Numbered from the stretch's first letter, positions 50,774 through 59,783 are shown. The stretch: DNA of 64,000 nt from Mesorhizobium kowhaii (GCF_003253745.1 NZ_MZXV01000050.1:1-64000); one strand, 5' to 3'. The notes: a model not told the origin generated them from the letters alone. Numbers and translations: made by a program.

Positions 50774-51323
50774 TGTTCCGGCTCCTGTCTTGGAGGCGGG
50801 AGACCATCCCCCGCGCGACAGGCGCCCGATGTGTCCGGCCCGTGGCCGCAATCACCGCTGGGGCGAAGCCGCAGGGCCGCACGCTCGCGTAGCGGACCCT
50901 TTACGGGTTGATGGCGTCAGGCCATGGGCCGGACCAAGGATCAGCGCTACTTGGGAGCGGGGGTGGTGTTCGTTTGTTCAAGAGCCGTTGTCACGAGCCC
51001 TGAAGGCACATTGTCCCTTCTGCAATCGGCGCGGGGGATGGTCGGTCCGATCGTTCTGGAGGATTGGTGTCATTGCAGCAGAATTCAAGGATCGCGAGCG
51101 GCACCTGGTGAAGAAGACGTTGGCCATCGCAGTGCTGGCGATCGCGCGACAGCCGGGGCCGCTTCAGGCGGCGTCGGATCAGAGCGACGTGAAAGGCGCT
51201 GCTGAACCGGTTGATCGAGGGGAGCCCTATGCGCGTGCCGCCGTACCGCGGTGATGGCAATCCGGACTGAAAGCCGATTTTCAGTGGAAATGGCGATACG
51301 GCTTTGCGGAAATACAGCGGCGC
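50774..51323. other. Gap between the small protein and DUF2493 genes
   Basis: About 550 nt. Overlapping short frames on both strands have no family resemblance. The stretch before the small gene includes CCTGTC...GACAGG complementary segments, possibly a leader stem. Otherwise I see nothing. Confidence 0.5.
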
Positions 51324-52256
51324 TCACGCGCCGTCCTTCTTGCGGAAGTCGTAGGGCTTGATGCCGAGCTTCCTCGCCTTGTCTGCGAGATTGTCCTGGA
51401 TGCCGGTGCCCGGGAAGACGATGACGCCGATCGGCAGGATGTCTAGCATCGCATCGTTGCGTTTGAACGGCGCGGCCCGGCCGTGCTTGTCCCAGTTCGG
51501 AGCGAAGCCGACCTGAGGAATCTTGCGGTTGTCGGCCCATTTGGCGGCGATCAGCTCGGCGCCCTTCGGGGACTTGCCGTGAATCAGCACCATGTCGGGG
51601 TGCTTGGCGTGAACCTTGTCGAGCACGTCCCAGATGAGCTGGTGATCGTTGAAGTCGAGCCCGCCGGTCAGGGCGATCTTCGGGCCTGTGGGTAGCATCA
51701 CCTCGGTGTCTGCCTTCCGCCGGGCGGCGAGGAAGTCGCGGCTGTCGATCATCGCCGAGGTGAGATGCCGGTGGTTGACCATCGATCCGGTGCGCGGTCG
51801 CCAGGCCGATCCGGTGTGCTGCTCGTAGTGGTCGCCAGCCTGGTCGCGCATCAGTTCGAAGGCGTCGCGCCGTTCGACCATCGTCCGGCCCTGGGCGGTG
51901 AGGTTCTCGAGTTCGACCGCCTTGATCTCGGTGCCATCCTGTTCCCGCTGCAGGCGACGCTGCGCCTGCTCGTTGTCGTCCAGTTGGCGCTCGATCCGCA
52001 GCACGGCACGGTGGAAGACGTTGGTGACGGACCAGAGCAGGTCGTCGAGGTCAGGTTCGAGGCGCGTATCCGCCAAGGTGGCGATGAGGGCATCGAAGAT
52101 GTCCACCACGGCTCCGGCGACATGATCGCCGTCGGGAAGTGGTCGCGGATCCGGTTCGTCGGCGTAAGGACGCCAGCCATAGAGCTGGAGTTCGGTGAGG
52201 ACGTGATCGGTTGGAGAGGCGGAGTGGTGTGGCTCGGTGTCGTCGTACGCGCTCAC
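51324..52256 (-). CDS. DUF2493 (SLOG-fold) protein
   Basis: A 310-aa protein. The N-terminal two thirds are helical ('VHAELQLYGWRPYADEPDPRPL'-type start, then coiled-coil-like 'IERQLDDNEQAQRRLQREQDGTEIKAVELENL'). The C-terminal domain is DUF2493/SLOG: 'PKIALTGGLDFNDHQLIWDVLDKVHAKHPDMVLIHGKSPKGAELIAAKWADNRKIPQVGFAPNWDKHGRAAPFKRNDAMLD...GVIVFPGTGI'. SLOG domains bind nucleotide-derived ligands. Start is GTG 52256 with GGGAG upstream. These are standard backbone proteins of unclear role. Confidence 0.82.
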   Translation of the reverse strand: MSAYDDTEPHHSASPTDHVLTELQLYGWRPYADEPDPRPLPDGDHVAGAVVDIFDALIATLADTRLEPDLDDLLWSVTNVFHRAVLRIERQLDDNEQAQRRLQREQDGTEIKAVELENLTAQGRTMVERRDAFELMRDQAGDHYEQHTGSAWRPRTGSMVNHRHLTSAMIDSRDFLAARRKADTEVMLPTGPKIALTGGLDFNDHQLIWDVLDKVHAKHPDMVLIHGKSPKGAELIAAKWADNRKIPQVGFAPNWDKHGRAAPFKRNDAMLDILPIGVIVFPGTGIQDNLADKARKLGIKPYDFRKKDGA

Positions 52257-52361
52257 GGTATGCTCCCGTCGATTGGACCGCGACCCTCGCGGCCTTCTTG
52301 GCGACGAAAGCTCACAGGCGGGATGGCCTCGCACCCGGAGCGACGCGGAGGGCCGGAGCGA

Positions 52362-52439
52362 CAGCGGAGGATGGCAGAGGCCGACTATTTTGGCTCGCGA
52401 TGGAAAGGCGGCGCAGCCGCCGCCGGAAAATAGTCGGCC
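52362..52439 (-). promoter_or_regulatory. Conserved hairpin leader, copy A (before DUF2493)
   Basis: GGCCGACTATTTT (52379-52391) and AAAATAGTCGGCC (52427-52439) form a perfect 13-bp stem enclosing a second hairpin GGCGGC-gca-GCCGCC (52407-52421). The box CAGCGGAGGATGGCAG (52362-52377) flanks it, about 105 nt from the DUF2493 start. Box, spacing and layout repeat at 48464-48538. Confidence 0.6.
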
Positions 52440-52575
52440 GACGCCTTTGTCTGGCCGGCCCGCTTGTGGGCCCGATCGCCCTCTCGAAGGCCGGGTCGTG
52501 GTTCTCTCCGGCGGAGACTTCTGGGGCGCGTGACGCCGGCCTCGTGAACCGCACGGCGCCGCGCTCCATACCGGT

Positions 52576-53613
52576 TCAGGTCACACGTTCGAGGAAACGA
52601 TGGCGATCCCGGTGAACTAGTTGGTCCGCGATCGATTTGCGAAGTGCGGCGAGGCCCAAGTAGCGGAGATCCTCGTTGAAGTCCTCCATCCTCGGCGAGA
52701 GGACGATCGCCTCGATCCCGGCATCGGTCGCCCGCTCGATCAGGTTGTCGCGGGCACCGTCACCGGCCGGATCGTTGTCGCGGATGATGTAGAGTCGGTT
52801 CAGCGTTGGCGGGAACAGGATGGCAGCGAGATGCGCCGCTGAGAGAGCTGCCGCCATCGCCATGCCGGGCAGGGCGCATCTGAGCGAAAGCGTCGTCTCG
52901 ATGCCTTCGCCCGCTGCCATGACGCTGCCGGGCGCGCCGAAGCGAACGGCGTTGCCAAGAAGGTCACCCATCGCCCGGCGCGGCGTGTCGACGGGTGCCT
53001 TGCCCTCGCCGTCCGGCGCAAGCCAGGTCCGGTGCGCGCCGGTCAGCCGCCCATCGAGATCGGTAACTGCAGCGATCATCGCCGGCCAGGTTTCGGTCGG
53101 TCCATGGCCGTCAGGCCGATAGTAGCAGCGTGGATGAAACCGGAGCGATCCGGTTCCGTGCAAAGTCGTAATGCCACGTTCACGGAGATACGTTTCCACG
53201 ATGGTTCCGATGATCGGCTGCGACATGCCCACCAGCCGGCGGGCTGCCTCCGATGAGCCGGCTGGAGCCTGGACACTCTGCCGGACAGGAGATGCCAGAC
53301 GCGCTGCTTCATGCGACGGGCCCAGAAAGGCCCGGGCTTCCTTAGCGACATCTGCGAAAGCTCTGAGTCCAAGCGCCTCTCGCACCACGTCGAGCAGATC
53401 GCCATGCTCGCCGGTAGCGGCGTCGGTCCAGTGTCCGGCCGAACCTCTTGCGGTGTCTGCAAGTCGGACGAACATGGAGCGACCAGGCGTGTTGCGTACA
53501 TCGCCGACGGTCCAATAGTTCCCCTGGCGGCGGCCATTGGAGAGATAATGCCGGCAGACCGCCTCGGCCCGGTCGGCGAGGCGGCGTGCCAGCGCATGCG
53601 GTGGTTCGCGCAT
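52576..53613 (-). CDS. Toprim-domain protein (plasmid primase-like)
   Basis: A 345-aa protein. The N-terminal part 'LADRAEAVCRHYLSNGRRQGNYWTVGDVRNTPGRSMFVRL' resembles DUF7146-type regions; the C-terminal Toprim domain has the Glu motif 'SVMAAGEGIETTLSLRC' and the Asp motif 'RLYIIRDNDPAGDGAR'. Such proteins resemble primases and helicase-associated Toprim proteins of conjugative elements. I chose ATG 53613, with GGAGG 5-6 nt upstream. A terminator sits directly before its ribosome-binding site. Confidence 0.83.
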   Translation of the reverse strand: MREPPHALARRLADRAEAVCRHYLSNGRRQGNYWTVGDVRNTPGRSMFVRLADTARGSAGHWTDAATGEHGDLLDVVREALGLRAFADVAKEARAFLGPSHEAARLASPVRQSVQAPAGSSEAARRLVGMSQPIIGTIVETYLRERGITTLHGTGSLRFHPRCYYRPDGHGPTETWPAMIAAVTDLDGRLTGAHRTWLAPDGEGKAPVDTPRRAMGDLLGNAVRFGAPGSVMAAGEGIETTLSLRCALPGMAMAAALSAAHLAAILFPPTLNRLYIIRDNDPAGDGARDNLIERATDAGIEAIVLSPRMEDFNEDLRYLGLAALRKSIADQLVHRDRHRFLERVT

Positions 53614-53625
53614 GGTTACCTCCTT

Positions 53626-53657
53626 CAAAAAGAAAGGCCCGCCGTTGCCGGCGGGCC
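53626..53657 (-). terminator. Terminator between the parB-like and Toprim genes
   Basis: GGCCCGCC and GGCGGGCC (53636-53657) form an 8-bp stem, followed on the minus strand by TTTCTTTTT and then at once by the GGAGG of the Toprim gene. It fits an intrinsic terminator that would make downstream expression depend on read-through. Confidence 0.7.
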
Positions 53658-53678
53658 AGTTGTGAGGGTCGTGGGAGG

Positions 53679-55763
53679 CTATTCGGCCGCGATGGTCATT
53701 GCGGCGACATCGTCATCATCGACGATACCGTCGTCGTCGGCCATGGCCGTTTCGTCCGCTACCTCCGCCGTTTCTACGACGGCCAGTTCCACCGGCGACA
53801 TATCGGCGACCGTCTCCCGGGCCGGTGTACGGAGCGGCTCGGGCAACCAGCCAGTGCCGTTAAGCAGCGTCGTCGCTTCCGTCGCCATGTCGCCCTTCTT
53901 GAGATGGGCGATCCGGTCGGCAGCGCGCTGGCCCTTCGCTTCGGCAACGGCCTGTAGAATCCGCGCCTTGGTGACGCGACCGAGGAAGGTGTCGACGGTC
54001 GGCTTCCAGCGCGCCGACATGTCGAGGTCGACGGCGTCCGCCACCTGGTCGGCATGGGCGAGTGCACGGGGCCGTCGGTTCCCGGCTTCGTGGACCGCGT
54101 TAACCGAGAGGCTGACGACATGGGCGAACAAGGCGGCGCGGCTATCGCTGTCCCATTCACGAAGCGCGTCCCAGAGGTCGGCCGAGTCCTTCGGCAGAGC
54201 CTTCGTCCAGCTCTCATGCCGGGCACGGATCGCCTCGGCCGAGACGCTGTCGTTCAGCCCTGGCACCTGGACGCCGAAGCTGACGGTCTTGAGGCCCAAC
54301 TCCAGGCAGCTATCCGAGCCATACTGGTAGAAGACCTTGAGCGTCAGGACATGCAGCGCGGCGCGGAAGGCGACATCTGGATGCTCGCCGAGGGCGTGCC
54401 GGAGACCGAGCGTCCGATGCGCCGTCAATTCGGTCATCAAACGGTCGGAGATGGGCGAAAGACCCTCGTCTTCCTCAGGCTCGGGTGCGGCATCGCTGCC
54501 GACGCCATCGGCATTGTTGCCGGCCGACGCTCCTCCACCCGTTGCTTCGCCATCGGATGCGTTCTCGGGCTCGACCGAAGCCTCATCCTCGGGGCGAACA
54601 TAGCCCCGATCGACACGCAGGCGGCCATCGCCAGCGATGCTGATGAAGGCGCCGGCACGGGCGATTTCTTCGGCATCGAAGGACAGCGGCCGTTCGTCGA
54701 ACGCCTCGAGTGCGGTCTCGAGTTCGCCCAGCCGCTCGTCGACCTCGTCGGGCAGTTCGTCGGCACCTTCATGCTCGGTAACGAGGCGATCGAACTCGGC
54801 CTTGAGCGCGTCGCGCGTGGCTTCCTCCTCGGCCGTGAGCGGCACGGGTTCACCGTGGAGGCGCCTCAGACCATAGGTGTGACCGTAGGCAAAATCAGGC
54901 GCGACCTCGGTCCACTTCCAGCCCTCGGCGGCAATCGCCTCGGACTCGGCTTTGAGCTTATCGGCCACCATCTGGTCGACCAAGGCGACATCCTGCAGCC
55001 AGCCACCATCGTCGCCCTCGAACAGGTCGCGCAGCACCGTGCCGCCCGCCTCGACATACGCTTCAGTGCCGATGAACAGTGCCCGCTTGTCGGTGGCACG
55101 GACGGCGCCTTCGGTCAGCACGCGCCGAATGGCGTAGGACGACTTGTCGTAGGAGGTTTTCAGGCGTTCGAAGACCTGTTCCTGGCGTGCATGGTCGCCC
55201 GACACGGTGAACGCTTCGAGCTGGGCGAGCGTCATGCCGTCTTCGGCATAGACGTCCAGCAGCACCGGAGAGACCGATGCGAGCTTGAGGCGCTGCTTGA
55301 CCACGTTGACCGAAACGAAGAACGCCGCGGCGACCTCCTCCTCGGACTGACCCTTTTCGCGCAGGGTGAGGAATGCGCGGAACTGGTCGAGCGGATGCAG
55401 CGGCGCTCGCTGGACGTTTTCGGCGAGCGAGTCCTCCTCGGCAATACCGCCCTCGCGGACGACACAGGGCACTGGGGCCGTCTTGGCCAGGCGCTTCTGC
55501 TTGACGAGCAGTTCCAGCGCCCGGAAGCGCCTGCCGCCGGCCGGCACCTCGAACATGCCGGTCTCCACGCCGTTTTCATCAACGACAGGGCGGACGGTGA
55601 GGCCCTGAAGGATGCCACGCCGAGCGATGTCTTCGGCGAGTTCCTCGACCGAGACGCCTGCCTTGATGCGCCGGACATTGGACTGGCTCAGGACGAGCTG
55701 GTTGAAGGGGATGTCGCGCGAGGGCGACAGGGTGATGGTGGGCTTCTTCCTGGCAGTAGCCAT
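53679..55763 (-). CDS. ParB/RepB/Spo0J-like protein, large plasmid form
   Basis: A 694-aa protein. The N-terminal ParB nuclease-like domain has 'DIPFNQLVLSQSNVRRIKAGVSVEELAEDIARRGILQGLTVRP', the 'VPAGGRRFRALELL' box and 'LAENVQRAPLHPLDQFRAFLTLREKGQSEEEVAAAFFVSVNVVKQRLKLASVSPVLLD', which holds the HTH. The long C-terminal half has an acidic low-complexity linker (about 395-430). It is larger than true chromosomal ParB and typical of conjugative elements. It has a structured leader shared with the DUF932 gene. Confidence 0.88.
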   Translation of the reverse strand: MATARKKPTITLSPSRDIPFNQLVLSQSNVRRIKAGVSVEELAEDIARRGILQGLTVRPVVDENGVETGMFEVPAGGRRFRALELLVKQKRLAKTAPVPCVVREGGIAEEDSLAENVQRAPLHPLDQFRAFLTLREKGQSEEEVAAAFFVSVNVVKQRLKLASVSPVLLDVYAEDGMTLAQLEAFTVSGDHARQEQVFERLKTSYDKSSYAIRRVLTEGAVRATDKRALFIGTEAYVEAGGTVLRDLFEGDDGGWLQDVALVDQMVADKLKAESEAIAAEGWKWTEVAPDFAYGHTYGLRRLHGEPVPLTAEEEATRDALKAEFDRLVTEHEGADELPDEVDERLGELETALEAFDERPLSFDAEEIARAGAFISIAGDGRLRVDRGYVRPEDEASVEPENASDGEATGGGASAGNNADGVGSDAAPEPEEDEGLSPISDRLMTELTAHRTLGLRHALGEHPDVAFRAALHVLTLKVFYQYGSDSCLELGLKTVSFGVQVPGLNDSVSAEAIRARHESWTKALPKDSADLWDALREWDSDSRAALFAHVVSLSVNAVHEAGNRRPRALAHADQVADAVDLDMSARWKPTVDTFLGRVTKARILQAVAEAKGQRAADRIAHLKKGDMATEATTLLNGTGWLPEPLRTPARETVADMSPVELAVVETAEVADETAMADDDGIVDDDDVAAMTIAAE

Positions 55764-55857
55764 GGGATGTACTCCGCGACGGGCGGCCGGGAACCTCTCT
55801 CGACCTCCAACCCGTCACGAAGATCGGCGCCGCCCTCTCACTCTGAGGGACGGCGCC
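55764..55857 (-). ncRNA. Structured 5' leader of the parB-like gene
   Basis: Two stems: GACGGG/CCCGTC (55778-55816) near the start codon, and GGCGCCG-CCCTC loop GAGGG-A-CGGCGCC (55826-55857). The hairpin loop contains TCACTCT and a CCTCTCTC stretch lies inside the first stem. The DUF932 leader at 57124-57209 keeps the same boxes and stems with different stem sequences. Position before DNA-handling genes resembles the radC RNA motif; that match is inference. Confidence 0.55.
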
Positions 55858-55926
55858 GCAACTCCGGGTTCCCGGAAAGGCACGCAACCGGAGACACGGA
55901 AATCCGCATCGCCGGCTTTGCTGAAT

Positions 55927-57123
55927 TCAGGCGGCCCGGTCGAGCAGCTTCTTGGCCTTGCCCTCCAGGTCGAGCCGGGCATCCTGGTGCGGCTTGTCGC
56001 GCGCGACGGCGGTGATGCCCTGCACGAAGTCGAAGACGCTCGCGGGCTTCCGACCTTCTTCCGCGAGCACGGTCTCGATGATCTTCGCTGTGTCCGCTTT
56101 GGAGAATCCGCGCTTGCGGAGAAACTCCGTGCGATCGTCGTCGCTGCGGGCGACGATCTTTTCGCGCGCCGCCCGGATGCCGTTGACGAAGGGCATGGGC
56201 GAGGAGTTGGCGAAACGGGTCAGCGTCGGCGCCGCCTGGTGCGCGAAACGCGAGGCGGCATATTTGGAGTGGCGGATGGTGATCTCCTCGAAATCCTCGA
56301 CGCCCCAAAGATTGCGGTTCTGGCACACGGCGCGGAGATAGAAACTGGCGATGCCAAGCGTCTTCGCCCCGACTTCAGAGTTCCAGCAGTAGAAGCCCCG
56401 GAAATAGAGGTCGGGCGAGCCATCCGGCAGTCTGCCTGCCTCGATCGGGTTGAGGTCGTCGACCAGGAAGAGGAAGACGTCGCGATCGGAGGCGTAGAGC
56501 GTGGTGGTGTCGGACGTGATGTCGACACGGGGATTGTAGATGCCGGTGGACCAGTCGAGCACGCCGGGGATCTTCCAGCGCGTGTCGCCAGTGCCATTGC
56601 CGGCGATCTTCTGGACGGCCGCAACCAGTTCGTGATCATAGATGCGACCATAGTCCGGGCCAGTGACGGCGCGGAGTTCGACGCGACCGTTCTCAACCTC
56701 GAGCGTCTTGACCTGCTCGGCGCGATGCGCGGTCAGGCCGTATTGCAGGTTGATGCCGGCGAGCGGTGCCGGAAGCTGGCGCAGGTAGGTCGCCGGGGCG
56801 CCCACGATGCCGGCGAGTTGGCCAAAGCTCCAATGCGTCGGCGCGACCGGTCTATCCGCACCCGGAAGCACCAGGGCAAGCCGCTCGGCATCGTCGCGGC
56901 TGGCTTCGACCCGGATCGCAGCGCTCTCGACGGTGCGGGTCCGGCTGCGCTCGGACCGCCCCTGCACCGACGCCATCAACTCGGACAGGGACAGGTAGCG
57001 CTCATCGGCCGGACGGTTGAACCATTCCGAGGACACGCGGCCGATGCGTTCGCCGCGGCTCGCATCCACCTTGTAGCCACCGGGTGCGTCACGACCGGCA
57101 TCGATAGTCACTGAATTGTTCAT
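55927..57123 (-). CDS. DUF932 protein
   Basis: A 398-aa protein of the DUF932 (phage/plasmid-like, TIGR03299-type) family: 'THWSFGQLAGIVGAPATYLRQLPAPLAGINLQYGL', 'DYGRIYDHELVAAVQKIAG', 'ASDRDVFLFLVDDLNPIEAG...DLYFRGFYCWNSEVGAKTLGIASFYLRAVCQNRNLWG'. The family is widespread on mobile elements; function is unknown, though it may act in recombination. ATG 57123 follows GGAG and a structured leader. Confidence 0.87.
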   Translation of the reverse strand: MNNSVTIDAGRDAPGGYKVDASRGERIGRVSSEWFNRPADERYLSLSELMASVQGRSERSRTRTVESAAIRVEASRDDAERLALVLPGADRPVAPTHWSFGQLAGIVGAPATYLRQLPAPLAGINLQYGLTAHRAEQVKTLEVENGRVELRAVTGPDYGRIYDHELVAAVQKIAGNGTGDTRWKIPGVLDWSTGIYNPRVDITSDTTTLYASDRDVFLFLVDDLNPIEAGRLPDGSPDLYFRGFYCWNSEVGAKTLGIASFYLRAVCQNRNLWGVEDFEEITIRHSKYAASRFAHQAAPTLTRFANSSPMPFVNGIRAAREKIVARSDDDRTEFLRKRGFSKADTAKIIETVLAEEGRKPASVFDFVQGITAVARDKPHQDARLDLEGKAKKLLDRAA

Positions 57124-57209
57124 GGGAGTTCTCCATGACGGGCGCCGGAAGCCTCTCTCCCAGCCCTTCACCGTCATGGCCCTCCAAACCGCCCTTTCAC
57201 TCTCGCGGT
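57124..57209 (-). ncRNA. Structured 5' leader of the DUF932 gene
   Basis: CCATGACGG and CCGTCATGG (57133-57179) form a perfect 9-bp stem, and ACCGC/GCGGT (57188-57209) encloses the same TCACTCT loop as the parB leader. The CCTCTCTC box is also kept at the same place. Stem bases differ between the copies while pairing is kept, as expected of a functional RNA. Confidence 0.55.
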
Positions 57210-57383
57210 GGGCAAGACCGACACCGGAGGAGGGGGGCTAGGCGCTGTCGGCGCCGTGTCGCGTCAGGGATGGAAGCCCGAAGGGTGAAGACCCGCTGAG
57301 CGGGGCTTCAGCGCTAGCCGAGAGCCCGGCCGAAGGGACGTCCCACCTCGAATTCGTTCCCGTTTCGCGATAGAGTGCGCGGC

Positions 57384-57977
57384 ATGTGCAACGCTTACGA
57401 ACAGCATGTGAAATGGGTCGAATACGTCCAGATGATGCAAGCGCTCGAGCTTGGCATCCCGACGCAACAGACTGAACTCGATTTGCCGGAAAGCGACGAT
57501 ATCCGGATCAACGACATGGCGCCGGTGATGCGCGCTGCCGGCAACGGCATTGAACTGGTGCCGATGAATTTCAGCTTCCCACCATCCAATCCGAAGGGTG
57601 GCCCAGTCTTCAACTACCGCTCTGACGGCCGGCATTTCGACAAGAGCAACCGATGCCTGATCCCTGCATCGGCCTTCTTCGAATTCACGGGTAAGAAATA
57701 CCCGAAAGCAAAACATCGGTTCACGCTGAACGATGCGCCATTCATGGCGATCGCCGGCATATGGCGCGAAGGCGCAGATAGCTCCATCTCGGCCTTCGCC
57801 ATGCTGACCACCGAACCTGGTCCCGATATTGTTCCTTATCATGACCGCCAGGTGGTGGTTCTGCGTCCCACCGACTGGGCGCACTGGATCTACCTGACGA
57901 AGACAGAAGCCGAACTGCTACGCCCCCTACCGGAGGGCTCACTCGCGGTTGAAACCGTTCGACAGGGATCGGACTAG
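57384..57977 (+). CDS. SOS-response-associated peptidase (SRAP/YedK-like)
   Basis: A 197-aa SRAP-family protein starting Met-Cys-Asn, so Cys2 becomes the N-terminal nucleophile that links to abasic sites in single-stranded DNA. Further motifs: 'NYRSDGRHFDKSNRCLIPASAFFEFTGKKYPKAKHRFTL', 'FMAIAGIW', 'FAMLTTEPGPDIVPYHDRQVVVL'. ATG 57384 fixes Cys at position 2; the slightly longer frame would not. It protects stalled forks with abasic lesions. Its company with dnaE2 and imuB fits a damage-tolerance cluster. Confidence 0.9.
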   Translation: MCNAYEQHVKWVEYVQMMQALELGIPTQQTELDLPESDDIRINDMAPVMRAAGNGIELVPMNFSFPPSNPKGGPVFNYRSDGRHFDKSNRCLIPASAFFEFTGKKYPKAKHRFTLNDAPFMAIAGIWREGADSSISAFAMLTTEPGPDIVPYHDRQVVVLRPTDWAHWIYLTKTEAELLRPLPEGSLAVETVRQGSD

Positions 57978-58159
57978 GGCGGCGTGGGCAGGCCAAACGG
58001 CCGGAATGGCGCTCATTCCACCGCCAGCTTTCGACCTCTTCCAAGACGTAGGAAGGCGCCGCCGTTCCGTTCGAAAGCAGACATTGCCATACACACCACT
58101 CGCACGGTCGAAACGGCATAAAATGCCATTATGAACTTGCTATGCGAGTATGGCCTTTG

Positions 58160-58906
58160 CTAATGCGACGAGTAAACACCCCTCATAAAGAACATCGGCT
58201 CCTGATAAGACCAATACATCTCGTTCAATAGGTCGGCGATCTGCTGACGGAGCTCGTGGGCGAGGAGCAGGCCACCTTCACGGATGGCATGTACGTGAGC
58301 CTCGTGGAGCGCATCGAAGGCTCTCTGCCAATCAGACGCTTTCTCCTGGGCTTTTTCGAGCAGCATTACGTCTTTCCCATTTTCGCCTTCGCGCAGCTTA
58401 ATCCTGCCGCTGGCGATCGCGTCCAGCGTGGACCGGATAGCGCCTGCTCTGAACTCTAGGATGGTAATGAAGCCGTCGAGGTCGTAACGGTCCCGCTTGT
58501 ACAATTCGTCCCGCCTGTCCTTCCCAAACGGGAAGCGTTGCATCTTCCAAAACAGCTCTCGCATCGCTGTCCGGGCTTCCTCCTCCCCGACGATATCCCC
58601 GAGTTCCTTCAGCATGTCGTGGAACAGGTAGGATAGGTCGCGGGGCTGGGCTTCGACGACGGTTTCCGAGTCCCCCACGAAAAGCTTAGCGACCGTCTCC
58701 AGCCGAACATTGTAGCAGGAGCAGACGGTGTGGGCGGTCGCAAGGGAGACGCTATGTCCAGCTTCCATCCTCTCCACTGTCGCCTTTCCAAGCTGGGACT
58801 CGGCGGCGAGATCCAGCTGGGTCCACTGCTTCTGCTTCCGCAACTCTACGATCTTCGTGGTGTCGAACCGGACCGAGACTTTCCGTTTAGGTGTATTTGT
58901 TCCCAT
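58160..58906 (-). CDS. XRE-family regulator with long C-terminal domain
   Basis: A 248-aa protein. The HTH is at residues 18-60: 'KIVELRKQKQWTQLDLAAESQLGKATVERMEAGHSVSLATAHTVCSCYNV'. The C-terminal 180 residues are helical and charged with no family I recognise. ATG 58906 was chosen; an ATG at 58978 would add 24 residues without a ribosome-binding site. It is divergent from the small secreted protein gene. Confidence 0.75.
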   Translation of the reverse strand: MGTNTPKRKVSVRFDTTKIVELRKQKQWTQLDLAAESQLGKATVERMEAGHSVSLATAHTVCSCYNVRLETVAKLFVGDSETVVEAQPRDLSYLFHDMLKELGDIVGEEEARTAMRELFWKMQRFPFGKDRRDELYKRDRYDLDGFITILEFRAGAIRSTLDAIASGRIKLREGENGKDVMLLEKAQEKASDWQRAFDALHEAHVHAIREGGLLLAHELRQQIADLLNEMYWSYQEPMFFMRGVYSSH

Positions 58907-59037
58907 CAGCCCGCGGTCCTGAGGCGTGATTGAGGGAGAGATGAGGGGTAGCTGAGGGGAGGCGGTGGGAACGGCCATGACAGAACGGCTGCGTGGGGAA
59001 ACCCGTACGACCCGCTTCTCAAACCAAGGAGGCTACC

Positions 59038-59478
59038 ATGATCCTCAAGTCCCTCTTCGCAAGCGCCCTCGCGGCGACGCTCGCCATCTCCGCTCCGAGC
59101 GTAGCCTACGCCGCGCCCGACACGAGCGGCATCCACGCGTTCTTCAATGACGACCGCAGCCAGTTCGTCGACTTCTGGCAGAACACGAACGGCCAAGTGA
59201 CGATCAAGGTCAGCAACGGCCGGCCGTGGCGGCCAATGTGGGTTGTTCTGCACGCGAACTTCCTCTCCGGTAGCCAAGTCGTTGGCCGCAAGGATTACCA
59301 TGTCTACGCACCCTCGCCGAACCCGGGCGGCGGCGGCATGGAACGCTGGTTCCATTTCGGCGACCCGGGTTTCGCGGGCGTGACGGCCATCACGGTGACC
59401 ACCAATAAGGAAGCGCCCTGGGGCAGTCCACAGGATGGATGGGAGTTGGAAATCACCTACTCCGCGCCCGCGCCCTAA
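59038..59478 (+). CDS. Small secreted protein of unknown function
   Basis: A 146-aa protein with a signal peptide ('LKSLFASALAATLAISAPSVAYA', cleaved before APDTSG). The mature part is rich in Trp, Gly and Asn ('DFWQNTNGQVTIKVSNGRPWRPMWVVLHANF', 'GGGGMERWFHFGDPGFAGVTAITVTT') and predicted to be all-beta. I do not recognise a family. GGAGG lies 6-7 nt before ATG 59038. Confidence 0.72.
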   Translation: MILKSLFASALAATLAISAPSVAYAAPDTSGIHAFFNDDRSQFVDFWQNTNGQVTIKVSNGRPWRPMWVVLHANFLSGSQVVGRKDYHVYAPSPNPGGGGMERWFHFGDPGFAGVTAITVTTNKEAPWGSPQDGWELEITYSAPAP

Positions 59479-59783
59479 GCGGGCCGCTATCCCGCTTTGG
59501 AACCGCAAACATAGCAAAAAGATAGGGGGCGACCGCCGAGGCCGCCTCTTTTAGAGTATGGCGCGCAAGCGAGTAAACAAATTAAACATTTGTACGCAGA
59601 TCCGCCGCTCGTTCCGTCAGCGGGTTACAGGGTTCAAAGTCAGGTGCGTAACGACAGCAGCTCGTTGCCATTGAGGGGGCTGTCTGCTCTGCTCAAGTTT
59701 TGGCTTCGAAGCTGCCGGACCGCTCTCCACCCCATCTCAGCCAGCGCTTTTGCATTTACGGCTGGGCACGGACGATGCGAGCA
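59479..59783. other. Spacer between the secreted-protein and dnaE2 genes
   Basis: About 305 nt between convergent genes. GC-rich complementary stretches followed by CTCTTTTAGAG near 59545 may end transcription of the plus-strand gene. No coding frame is convincing. Confidence 0.4.

Larger units (their letters stand above)
18713..58906. mobile_element. Conjugative-element backbone (ICE-like or plasmid-derived), boundaries not seen
   Basis: From the LuxR gene rightward the genes form a known alphaproteobacterial conjugation set: quorum sensing, traG-trb channel genes, RlxS-type relaxase, lytic transglycosylase, TraF-like peptidase, ParA, RepA, ParB-like, DUF2493, Toprim and DUF932. Such sets occur in rhizobial ICEs and in related plasmids. 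No integrase or attachment site is visible, so the limits given are only the outermost genes I would assign to it. The left region's DUF2274 relic suggests earlier element turnover. Confidence 0.7.

Noticed and set aside
54054..57114. Two long plus-strand frames over the parB-like and DUF932 genes
   Set aside because: They mirror conserved minus-strand proteins and have no recognisable motif.
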